Part shown: one piece after another, positions 29,873 through 38,673 of the stretch
How the letters are laid out: every line of letters begins with the position of its first letter
Numbering within the stretch: the stretch's first letter is position 1
Assembly (NCBI GenBank): GCA_027604185.1
Contig: JADGKB010000119.1
Location: 1-38,726 of the forward strand
Source of the DNA: Boothiomyces macroporosus
Taxonomy: Eukaryota; Chytridiomycota; Chytridiomycetes; Rhizophydiales; Terramycetaceae
Direction of reading: 5' to 3'
DNA: 38,726 bases
Program-made: the position numbers and the translations under genes
The notes under the pieces: model-generated
Told to the model about the DNA's origin: nothing
Seen by the model: the letters and a program-made list of their open reading frames with translations, nothing else
Database searches by the model: none

Positions 29873-31195
29873 ATGCAAGAATTTCACCCATGGGTACAAA
29901 TGGGTGGGATATCGCCCAGTCCAACTTCTAAAGATATCAAGAGTGCGAATACAAATTCAGATTTAAAAGGGAGAAATATTTCAGAAAGGCGAAAGCTGTT
30001 ACCGCTAAGGAGATTAAATAACTTTCAACTACTTATTTTCATTGTTAGGAGAGCAATATTTCCAATAATAGATATATTACTGTCACTATATACAGCAGTC
30101 AGTCAGTATTCTTCATGCACGTCTTACTTCATCGCTGCCAGTTACAGTCTGCTGCTTCCTAGATATGTATTCTTCCCGTTGGCACTGCTTGCCCTAGTAG
30201 TGTGTATTGGATCATATGCAGTAATGTACTACCATATGAGTATCAGATACAGACAAGTTCGCAGGGAAGGGGTTATAAACATTAGAGAGATACTACCATT
30301 CCTAAGCAAAATGATGGCAATGACGGACAAGACACCTCTAGGAATACGTCAAAAAAAGTTTAATCTGATCGAATTAATATTTCAAGATATTGTTCAACTT
30401 GGAATTGGATACTACAATCTGAATGCTAGTAGAGTGAACTTTACTTGGCTATATTATTCAAAGATAGCCGCATCAGGTGTAAAGCTTGCTTATCAGTTTG
30501 CGAATTTCATTTCTACATATTACATGTCCAGGAGGTTTCTTGTAAAGTCTTGCCTTTTCACTCTGTTTTCTGGGATTGCATTGGCATTATCGATTGGAAT
30601 ACCCAAAGCAATGGTACTCTACGAAAATGGGATATATGTAAGGCTTCTGACGCTCAGCACTTACAACCAAACATGCTATTCATTCAACAGCGATTCTACT
30701 TTTCCTCAGAATAATATGGTGGCGGTATTTCCCCAGCATTCGTGTAGTAAAGGCGAGAGTGTGCAAATATGTTCTCCTTTCAATATGGTCAACTTGGGTA
30801 ATGCGCCATCTAGTTCGGTTGTACCTGGAGCTCAAACATCATTTTATGGACAATTTTACTACGCACCGGTTTACCAAGCATATATGAAAAAGAGTGGCGA
30901 CAGTGAAAAGCTTCTATTTGAATATGAGACTGCACCCATCACCAACGTATGCGGTAATACGGGGAATCTAGCACCAGATAGTATGTTTTTCACTAATGCG
31001 CACATAAACAATCTTTATCAGGTGAACAATACCTGGCTGTCCCTATCTGCTGGTCTCAAAATCTTGAGCAGGAATGCAGAATACAATAATGTATCATTCT
31101 ATCTAACGTATACCGACGCGACTAATGGTAATACGTACTATGCAGTGGGGATTGCTTCACTAAAGATTGAATATACCTGTCAACTCTCAGTATAA
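29873..31195 (+). CDS. Multipass membrane protein, tandem family member 2
   Basis: A single-exon 440-aa paralog of the preceding gene, 95 bp downstream. Shared landmarks are NFQLLIFIVRRAIFPIIDI, SCTSYFIAASYSLLLP, the cytosolic-looking loop KMMAMTDKTPLG, QDIVQLGIGYYNLNASRV, the last membrane helix GIALALSIGIPKAMV, then TCYSF, HSCSKG, QICSPF and NVCGNTGN. YYAPVYQAYMKKS is kept almost unchanged in member 1. It is closer to member 1 than to member 3. The N-terminal 45 residues are the least conserved and carry no signal peptide, so the first hydrophobic segment probably acts as signal anchor. Function unknown. Confidence 0.75.
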   Translation: MQEFHPWVQMGGISPSPTSKDIKSANTNSDLKGRNISERRKLLPLRRLNNFQLLIFIVRRAIFPIIDILLSLYTAVSQYSSCTSYFIAASYSLLLPRYVFFPLALLALVVCIGSYAVMYYHMSIRYRQVRREGVINIREILPFLSKMMAMTDKTPLGIRQKKFNLIELIFQDIVQLGIGYYNLNASRVNFTWLYYSKIAASGVKLAYQFANFISTYYMSRRFLVKSCLFTLFSGIALALSIGIPKAMVLYENGIYVRLLTLSTYNQTCYSFNSDSTFPQNNMVAVFPQHSCSKGESVQICSPFNMVNLGNAPSSSVVPGAQTSFYGQFYYAPVYQAYMKKSGDSEKLLFEYETAPITNVCGNTGNLAPDSMFFTNAHINNLYQVNNTWLSLSAGLKILSRNAEYNNVSFYLTYTDATNGNTYYAVGIASLKIEYTCQLSV

Positions 31196-31241
31196 TAAAC
31201 TATGTGTTTGTGGTTGAAATTAGAATGACATAATTTTTGAC

Positions 31242-32477
31242 ATGTCGACGAAATCTGATTTGAAGCACGCTGAATCAAAGCCTTTAGAACCCCTAACCTT
31301 ATTAAAAAAGGGAATTTTCTACCTTCGAAGATTCATACTGCCAATGTGCGACATCATGTTGTCATTATACAACAACTACTCGGAATTTGGATCATGTACC
31401 ACGTACTTTATTGCATCTATTTACAGTATGTTCTGGACACGATATGTTTTTTTCCCTATATCCATTTTTGCTACATTGGTATGCTTGATAACGAAATTCT
31501 TGATGTATCGCAATATGTGGATCAGATACCAGCAGGTGAAAAAAGAGAAGGGCTTATCATGGACTGAAAGTATACCCTATATCAACAATATGATGGCTTT
31601 GGGAAACAAAACTCCACTAGGAAAATATCAAATGAATATTAGCTTGGTTGGTTTGTTGGGCCAAGATGTGGTGCAAATCGCGATTGCATACTATAACCTG
31701 AACGCTAGTAGAGTAGATTTTACGTGGATAGCGTATATTAGGGTAGGCTTTTCGGGAATTAAACTCTCTTACTCTTTTGCGAATTTCCTATCAATGTACG
31801 CTAAACAGAATCATCGGATTATAGTCAAAGTTACTTTATTCGTGGTATTTGCTGGTATAGCGTTTACTCTTTCTTATATTGTACCAAAGATGCTTGTCCT
31901 TTATAATAATGGTATTACTGTGCGATTTCTAAAACTAACTACTACATCGCAAACCTGTTACAGATTTGCAAATGTCACAGCCGATATGCAGTCGCACATG
32001 GTGGGGATTTTTCAACAAGATACTTGCAGTTATGGAACCAATACCACCAAATGTCCTCTTTTTGAAATGCTGGATTTGAGCAAAGCCCCAACGCGCAGCA
32101 TAGTAACAACCGCTCCTACATCATTTACATCGCATTACTACTTTTCACCAGTGTATGCTGCCTACCTTGCTAATTCAAGGCAAACAGAGACTCTTCTTTT
32201 TGAAAACCAGTACAGCCCCACCCAAACTTTGTGTGGAAACGCAGGGATATTCTACCCAGATAATGTACACATATCACGTACTACATTAGCTCAAATGTAT
32301 CAGCCCACGAATCAGTGGGAATCGTTATCAGCTTTTCTCAAAGTAGTAGTGTTGAATTCAAACACACAGCAGGGTGTACTATACGCACAGTATAATGATT
32401 CTATTTCCGGTGATGCTTATTTTGCTGTTGGACAAGTTAGTTTTCAAATTTCAGATGTGTGTATCCTGTCAAAATAA
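31242..32477 (+). CDS. Multipass membrane protein, tandem family member 3
   Basis: A single-exon 411-aa paralog, 46 bp after member 2. It is the most diverged of the three but keeps every landmark: LRRFILPMCDIMLSLYNNY, SCTTYFIASIYSMF, NMMALGNKTPLG, GQDVVQIAIAYYNLNASRV, then TCYRF, DTCSYG, TKCPLF, TLCGNAGIFYPDN and the terminal VCILSK. The five ectodomain cysteines and the K-T-P-x-G loop are invariant across the trio. Same-strand head-to-tail order indicates unequal-crossover duplication. It is followed after 27 bp by DNAAF6. Function unknown. Confidence 0.75.
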   Translation: MSTKSDLKHAESKPLEPLTLLKKGIFYLRRFILPMCDIMLSLYNNYSEFGSCTTYFIASIYSMFWTRYVFFPISIFATLVCLITKFLMYRNMWIRYQQVKKEKGLSWTESIPYINNMMALGNKTPLGKYQMNISLVGLLGQDVVQIAIAYYNLNASRVDFTWIAYIRVGFSGIKLSYSFANFLSMYAKQNHRIIVKVTLFVVFAGIAFTLSYIVPKMLVLYNNGITVRFLKLTTTSQTCYRFANVTADMQSHMVGIFQQDTCSYGTNTTKCPLFEMLDLSKAPTRSIVTTAPTSFTSHYYFSPVYAAYLANSRQTETLLFENQYSPTQTLCGNAGIFYPDNVHISRTTLAQMYQPTNQWESLSAFLKVVVLNSNTQQGVLYAQYNDSISGDAYFAVGQVSFQISDVCILSK

Positions 32478-32504
32478 AGTGTTTGTTGATTTTGACGCGA
32501 ATAC

Positions 32505-33031
32505 ATGAACTTTGCGAGCGACGAAATCGGCGCCTTATATTCATTACTAACTCCCTCTGAAGAAAAAGAACCACAGAATCAGTTTAATCCTGGTGCGATT
32601 GGGCCTAAAAAGAAGCACAATATAGTTCCAAAACCTAAAAACCCGGATGCTATTTGGGATGAAGAAGATGTCGATCTACCAGTAGAGGCATTTGATCCTA
32701 GAGAAGAACCAGAGTAGAAAACACTAATAATAGGTATGAGTTGAAGTATGTCCAAAAAGTTTCAAGCGAAGACATGTATTTGGGCATGAGCGGTCGAACG
32801 CCATCAATCGGTCATTCTGACAATCTGTCAATCTGCGTCAAACTTCCAAATACTCTATTCAAAGATATATCGATTTCAATCACTAAATCGGTATTGGAAG
32901 TGATGACCCCGAACAAGAAGCTCAAGCTGTTCTTTCCCAAGCCAGTCCAGGATGAGAAAGGAAATGCGAAATGGGAATCCGATACTTGCACTTTGAAAAT
33001 TAACGTTCCGTTGGAGCCCCCAATGTTCTAA
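32505..33031 (+). CDS. DNAAF6: Dynein axonemal assembly factor DNAAF6 (PIH1D3)
   Basis: DNAAF6 is a PIH-family co-chaperone that works with HSP90/HSP70 in the cytoplasm to pre-assemble flagellar dynein arms. The spliced product is 168 aa with one 20-nt intron (32714-32733, gtagaaaacactaataatag). Splicing gives IWDEEDVDL, FDPREEPEYELKYVQ and SSEDMYLGMSGRTPS, which closely follows the animal protein. The C-terminal half (about 80-168) is a CS/p23-like beta-sandwich (LSICVKLPNTLFKDISISI, KLKLFFPKPV). It is diagnostic of a lineage with motile flagella or cilia that keep dynein arms. It sits directly after the tandem membrane-protein genes and 44 bp before the EST1/SMG-like gene. Confidence 0.9.
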
Positions 33032-33075
33032 TAAACTGCCAGATTTACCAATCCCATTTTTCCCTTTTTTACCTT

Positions 33076-35188
33076 ATGAAAGAAAATGGAAAGAGATTTA
33101 CATTCCAAATCAAAGTAAATGGATTTAATATTAGAGAGACACAGTCATTGATTCAGGAAAAGAAATTAAATCGTAATCGCATCTTGGAGTTGTGTGAAGA
33201 TATAATCAGGTTGGATGCAGGATATGCCATACACAAACGTGTGGATGACACCCTATGGAACGCTTGCTTTTATTCCAGATTCGAAGAGTTGAAGAGCGAT
33301 TTCAAAAAATCCAAGAGCGAAATTACCCTGTTGCAGCTTCAAGGAGAGCTGGATCGTGCAAACAGCTTTTTCAAGATGCTCATATTGGATTTGACGTTTG
33401 ATAAAGATGTAAAGAATGTATCCAACGATCCTGGCTTAATGATTGCGTACAAATCCCTGATATACCTCGGGGACGTTGGTATAGAAGGATTAATATAGCC
33501 CGATATAGAACTGCGTATATCACTCCTATTAAAAACTGGACAGAGTCCTGGAACTGGTATGAAAAAGCCTACGAGCTATACCCAACAGGCGGGAAACCCC
33601 ATGCGCAGCTGGCTCTTCTCTCTGTCTATAAGATGAATGACATTGATGTGCTTTACTACAATTGTTTGAGCATTGGAAATTCTGAAACAAGTCCGGTTCA
33701 ACGAAATAACCTCGATCACTTTCTTTTAAAATACACGTCCAACCCTTCTGTACCTGTTAGTAATGAGTAAGATGAAATTAATCTAGCAACTTTGCCTACT
33801 TTATTGATTCCTCGATTACATTTTTTGGGTTCCTTTTCAAATTCAACACCGTTGGTACTGAATTCTTGCTCGAATATCTGACCAATTTGGAAGGAAATTT
33901 AAAGCAGATTCAATTTCAAGATTTAACGAAAGTGTTAAAGTTAGTGACAAGTTTTGTGATTTTTGTTCATGACTGTGAAATGCTTTTTGAATCTAGCAGT
34001 AACGCTTTACTAATTAGACCAATCTATTGAAAAGCAGCTGCTTAGACACTATCAAGTACTCGCATTCTCTCTTCTACTCTCGATTACAAAAGAATGTGCA
34101 ATATATGTAAATTCCCAACTAGAAAACGGGGATACAATCGAAGATTTGGCTGATACGGTCATTGAGCACCTGCTTCCAATAAGCGTATTGGTGACCTGGC
34201 TCTCCAACTATGTTCGAATAATCAATTCATTTATTTCGTATGGGGCAATGCTCAGGCCAAAAGAATTTGAAAATGTACTTGGCATTTAATTTAGAAATTG
34301 CATGAATGGGCTAATTCCATTGTGCCTATTGTAAACAAAGTGTCATCTTTTGCCGATATGGACGGGGGTAATGAAATTATTAGTGCTGATGCCCTATTAA
34401 TATCTCTTTCGGCTTTTAAAGACTACTACAATAGTAATTCAAAAATATTATCTTCCAACACCGATAGCGCAATAACAATATTTTCTCGTATGTCTGGATT
34501 CATAAAAAGATTGAGTGAAGATGAAGTACACCATCCTAACTTAGAAATTCAACTTTATCATTTTCAATTCACAAGAAGGACAATATATAGTTAGGGATAA
34601 TTCCACCAAACGCAAAGAGTTACAGAAAATGATGAAAGCGTTGGCGACCGAAAAGCTGAAAGATGAAGTTAAAACCTTGGAAATTCAGCAAGGTAATTTT
34701 TCAAATTTGGATTTACCAGTGTATGTGCTGGATTTGAATTGCTTCCTAAATATTTTGAATACAGTAAAGTCCTGGTTAATGTCTAAATCGTGTATAATTA
34801 TAGTACCATATGATGGTAATTGATATTAATGATAGTGTTACAGAGTTTGGATACCTTGAAGAATGGAGAAGAGAGGATTAATATCTGTGCTAGAGATGCT
34901 ATTAGGTATCTTGATCAGCGGCTGCGTTATCCTTCTATAAATTTAATTGGACAGAATCCAGAGGAGCAAACTCCAATGAATGATATTGGCAATGGGACTG
35001 TGTTCATTCCTCGGGCTTACTTGAGCATACTACAATGCTCCCACTATTTTAAAAGTAAATCGGACGAGCGAATATCCGGCGAGTTTGCCATGGTGACTGA
35101 TAATCCGGAATTGACAATTATTGCGGAAGACTTGCATATCCCTGTCATTCAAATGGAAAGTTGGAAACCAAAAAGTAGAAGAACATGA
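33076..35188 (+). CDS. EST1/SMG5-6-like NMD protein with C-terminal PIN domain
   Basis: Family members bind Upf1 through a 14-3-3-like fold and act in nonsense-mediated decay and, in some, telomerase recruitment. The spliced product is 664 aa. Introns are 33479-33498, 33767-33786, 33999-34017, 34275-34294, 34526-34544 and 34816-34835 (20, 20, 19, 20, 19, 20 nt). The first junction restores SLIYLGDVARYRTAY, the hallmark of the EST1/SMG N-terminal domain, followed by AYELYPTGGKPHAQLALLS. The C-terminal PIN domain (about 515-664) has YVLDLNCFLN (Asp520), ICARDAIRYLDQRL and FAMVTDNPELTIIAEDL (Asp636). Two of the usual acidic metal positions are visible, so nuclease activity as in SMG6 is possible but unproved; SMG5, with a dead PIN, is the alternative. 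Confidence 0.82.
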
Positions 35189-35259
35189 GGTGTTTATAAA
35201 CACTATTGAAGAATAAAACAGTTGAAAAATTCTCATTAAACACAGCATTTTCAAACAGA

Positions 35260-35517
35260 ATGGGAAAACCAGATGAGGTTGACCAAGTGCTTGAAAAGAA
35301 GCGTTTCCATAAACTGTATGAAAATCGAATCTTATAAGATCTAGCATATTAATGTGCTCCTTGTATACCCAGCACAGTTCTTGAACAGAAGCAGCAAAAG
35401 CTAGATCCGCAAGCCAATCGGATAGAAAACACGCAAACTTGGAAATCTATTTATTTTAAAGACTTCAACACGCTGGAATACAACTCATCATTTAATTTTC
35501 GCAGTTGTGAATTGTGA
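35260..35517 (+). CDS. Possible small unknown gene, splicing unresolved
   Basis: From ATG 35260 the frame reads GKPDEVDQVLEKKRFHKLYE and stops at TAA (35335). After about 50 bp the same frame reopens with TVLEQKQQKLDPQANRIEN and TWKSIYFKDF, to TGA at 35515-35517. The sequence looks protein-like (charged, helical). Two splicings keep the frame: one intron of 57 nt (35317-35373), or two of 23 and 19 nt (35317-35339 and 35355-35373). Neither has the branch-like motif typical of this window in the right place. The end overlaps the 3' coding end of IPI3 on the other strand by 67 bp, which weakens the case. I recognise no family. Confidence 0.3.
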
Positions 35518-36752
35518 TTAGTAAGCATTGCAATTTGCGCTTTTAGATCAGCAACTTCATCCTCGTTGTTATGCAATTCAATAGGCGCAAAATAATCTTG
35601 TGCAACTTTTTCGAGAGTATCAGCAGATTCTTTCTTTATCTGCACTGTATGCGACATTTCCAAATCTGCATTAGGAAATCTAGAGAATTGTGATATTTTT
35701 AAATCTTTTGGTGCTAGTTCTTGCTCTATCAATTCTGGCGGTTGAAGAATTACCGTGCATGTGGTAATTGGGCTTTTCTTTGAAAAGGTTTTAACACTTT
35801 GACGACTAGCTACATCCCATACTTGACAAGTACCGTCTTCAGAAGCGCTAACTAGCAATGACTCGTCCATTGAGAAGGCTAATTGGTGAACAATATCCCT
35901 AAATTAATATCGAATTACGTGTGTTTCTCAAATTTGTGTAAATCAAAGTCTTGCACATCAGTTACTGTGCTATAGTCACTCGCCCTTTTTTCACTGTACA
36001 AATTCGATTGGTAAATTGTACCGTCTACAGCCCCACAATATACTGATGTCTCGGTTGCGTTAACGGCTATTGCAGTTAAAGAACGCGGAAACATGACTGT
36101 CCCAATATTTTCTCCAGTGATTTCCCATATTTTGCAAGACTTGTCCATCGAACATGAATATACTCTGGCATGATTGTAAGGTAATAGTGAAATAGATAGC
36201 CCTGTGATAGGTAAAGAATGCCCAGATAAACTAATACTGGTAGGTATACTATCCTGTGGAAGAGTTAAATCCAATAAATTATTAAATGACCAAACAAGCA
36301 CTTGAGAGTCCTTTCCTCCAGTTATCAATCTCATATCATCCACTGTAAACTTTATACAGCTAACCGCTTTGTAGTGAGCATCAAACATTCGAATCATGCG
36401 TCCAGTTTCAATCTATATTAGCATGGTATACCTCCCAAATATATATCCGTCCAGATTCTCCACCGCCAATGCAAAACTCTCCTGAATTTGAAATTTCCAT
36501 TGCAGTTAGTTTTTCAGGAACAATAAATTTGAATAGTGAGGGCGATTTAGAAAATTGATAGACGTTAACTGTACTCTTGTCCAACTGTGGTGTCAAAAAC
36601 AATCCAGCTCGAAGCCAATACGACTTTCTAATCGCAACGCAGCTACTGAGATTTGCCTTGTACGATGCAATCAACACTCCTGTCCGTATATCCCAGCAGT
36701 GAATGACATTTTCCTTGTTTGAACATGAAATTGCGACCTCGATATTATTCAT
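35451..36752 (-). CDS. IPI3: IPI3/WDR18 pre-60S ribosome assembly WD40 protein
   Basis: Ipi3/WDR18 belongs to the Rix1 (PELP1-TEX10-WDR18) complex, which matures the large ribosomal subunit in the nucleus. The spliced product is 420 aa. Introns are 36413-36431 (19 nt, gtataccatgctaatatag) and 35899-35918 (20 nt). WD40 blades are visible at CWDIRTGVLIASYK, YIWEIETGRMIRMFDAHYK, LITGGKDSQVLVWSFNNLL, YSCSMDKSCKIWEITGENI, VYCGAVDGTIYQSNL and SASEDGTCQVWDVASRQSV. The GGKDSQVLVWS blade and the C-terminal coiled coil (about 385-420) are characteristic of this family. I start at ATG 36752 because the upstream extension is hydrophobic and overlaps the divergent neighbour. Only 19 bp separate its ATG from that of MOCS2B. 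Confidence 0.88.
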
Positions 36753-36771
36753 TCTGCAAAAAAAAGAAAAA

Positions 36772-37227
36772 ATGAAGACGAAAATTGAAATTACCAGAAA
36801 TGAAATTCCCATTCAGGATACGATTAAAGAGTTTAGCAACCATAGCGTCGGTGCGATTGTTTCGTTTCTGGGAACTACAAGGTCAACATTTACTGATGAG
36901 AGCGGAGTTACCAAACAAGTTCAATATTTGTCCTATGAAGGCTACGAACCAATGGCTATAAAAGTAATGAGTGACATTGCAAAAGAAGCGAAAGCACAGT
37001 ATACCGATTTAGATGGCGTAGCAATTATCCATCGCCTGGGAATAGTTGGTCTTGCCCAAGAATCAATCTTGGTTGTGACTGCTTCTCCGCATAGGAAAGA
37101 TGCTATAGATGCGGTTGGCTGGATAATGGATAAAGTCAAAAAACTAGTTCCGATTTGGAAATTGGAAGTATACACCGATGGCTCGACTTGGAAGGAAAAC
37201 AAGGAATGGAGGGATAGAAATTTATGA
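36772..37227 (+). CDS. MOCS2B: Molybdopterin synthase catalytic subunit (MoaE/MOCS2B)
   Basis: This is the large subunit of molybdopterin synthase, which adds the dithiolene sulfurs to precursor Z using the thiocarboxylate of MoaD/MOCS2A. It is single-exon, 151 aa, the usual length. Motifs are VGAIVSFLGTTRS, LSYEGYEPMAIK, IIHRLGIVGLAQESILVVT, ASPHRKDAIDA and KKLVPIWKLEVYTDGSTWK; the lysines in the last motif match the active-site lysines of the family. I start at ATG 36772; the upstream in-frame ATG at 36703 lies inside the opposite-strand IPI3 coding region. It is head-to-head with IPI3 (19 bp) and tail-to-tail with CWC24 (20 bp). A molybdenum-cofactor enzyme must be encoded elsewhere. Confidence 0.93.
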   Translation: MKTKIEITRNEIPIQDTIKEFSNHSVGAIVSFLGTTRSTFTDESGVTKQVQYLSYEGYEPMAIKVMSDIAKEAKAQYTDLDGVAIIHRLGIVGLAQESILVVTASPHRKDAIDAVGWIMDKVKKLVPIWKLEVYTDGSTWKENKEWRDRNL

Positions 37228-37247
37228 TTTATTAATATATAAACTAA

Positions 37248-38160
37248 TTATTCTTCTTCTTGCATTTGCTTTTGGATTTCAAGTTCCTTTTCCTTCATGC
37301 GCTTCTTCTTGGCATCAAGTTTGCTAACTAGCTCTTTGGCGACGTTGAACACACCCTGAGTGTTTTGATTACACGCATAGCATCCAGGCGTCTTCTTGAA
37401 TTGCTTGATTGCGCAGGCTTCGCAAAAATAATGTTTACATTTGGTGACAACAGGCGATTTGAAATCGCCTCTACATATCAGACAAGCAAATGGCAGATCA
37501 TCATCACTTTCTACTTCATTTTCTACTTCAACAAAGAAGCGGTTGGGATCGTTTTCTTCAGCTTTTTTTCTCTGCATCTACATTAGCAATATTTACCTCT
37601 TCCCATTCCTTGTCAAGTTCCCAGCCCATTTTGTAATCGCCTCTATCGTGCATAAACACACAGCCATCACCGAACCCACAATAACCAGTTTCCTTATAAT
37701 CTTTACATATCGCTGGAGCGTAATCAAACCGACAAGATATTCTCACATTTGTTTGTCCTTTCAACGGACCAGCTCTGATTCCACCAGCATTCTTTTGAGT
37801 TATTTTTTCCTTCTTTTTGTTGATGTATTCCTTGTAATTATCTTTTCCTGTATACAAATTATCTAGTTTTTCGGCCTGATCCCCTGCAATGATATCTTCT
37901 GCACCATCAATATCAAGTGTTCTGGTAGCTGAATCATTTCCTAGTTCCATAGCGGTTCCAGAAGCCTTGAAGGCTACTCCAAGTGCGGTCATATTTTCAT
38001 CAATGTGGATATCCTCTCGATCTTCTGGTGTCTTTCCTGACTTTCGTTTCTTTAATTGTGACGCTGATACAACTTTTGAATCTTCTTCCTGCTCGTCGTC
38101 CAAAGCTGCTCGCTTTCGAAAGACTTTCTTTTTCGACGATTTCTTGAATGCCAATTCCAT
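37248..38160 (-). CDS. CWC24: Pre-mRNA splicing factor CWC24/RNF113
   Basis: Cwc24 binds the 5' splice site region of the activated spliceosome (Bact) before the first step. The spliced product is 297 aa with one 19-nt intron (37578-37596, gtaaatattgctaatgtag) between EWEE and [11 protein letters not shown] basic acidic-patched N-terminus is followed by the family segment [20 protein letters not shown]. The CCCH zinc finger is at about 152-171 ([20 protein letters not shown]). The RING is at about 220-260 ([41 protein letters not shown]). A helical, Lys/Glu-rich tail ends the protein. Both domains and their order match RNF113A/Cwc24. Its presence matters here because every intron in the window is extremely short. 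Confidence 0.93.
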
Positions 38161-38386
38161 TGGAAAAAGTTTTTGTTTGAAATTTCAAGTACCATTGGAT
38201 CATTCTGGAAGCATCAACAAGACAAGCCAACTTTTTACAAACAAATTAATTGATATTGTTGTATTCGTTCTAGGTTGGTTGACGAATATTATTAACTCAG
38301 TTATGGGACAATTTTGAGAATCATTGGACATTGAATAAGATAATTTGTACTGGCAGTTGATAATGAAAATGTCGTATGTAAAAAAG

Positions 38387-38467
38387 TGGTCGCTGTGGGA
38401 TTTGAACCCACGCCTCTTGCGAGATTAGTACCTGAAACTAACGCCTTAACGACTCGGCCAAACGACC
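38387..38467 (-). tRNA. tRNA-Leu(CAG)
   Basis: An 81-nt class II tRNA on the minus strand. Acceptor GGTCGTT pairs with AGCGACC, the anticodon stem TTAGT/ACTAA encloses loop TTCAGGT, giving anticodon CAG (leucine, CTG codons). The T-arm GTGGG-TTCAAAT-CCCAC is perfect and T6 lies just beyond the 3' end. The body is leucine-like, with no sign of the serine CTG reassignment seen in some yeasts. Confidence 0.93.
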
Positions 38468-38673
38468 AGCAAAATTCAAAAAATTCAGTTCTTTTTATGT
38501 AACCCAGCTCTCACCATTTCTAAAATACAATGTCTTCTAAATCCCTTTTAATCTCGATTAATATCGTTGATCATTAAGATGGAAATTGTTCAAGTATAAG
38601 TAGCAGCTGGTCAAAAACTACGGTGATTTACTATTGTAATTGGACCAAGTTGATAGATATTATTAAAAAAATA

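Noticed and set aside
37889..38160. Plus-strand frame antisense to CWC24
   Set aside because: It is the complement of the acidic and basic N-terminus of CWC24; only the part beyond 38161 is worth a note.
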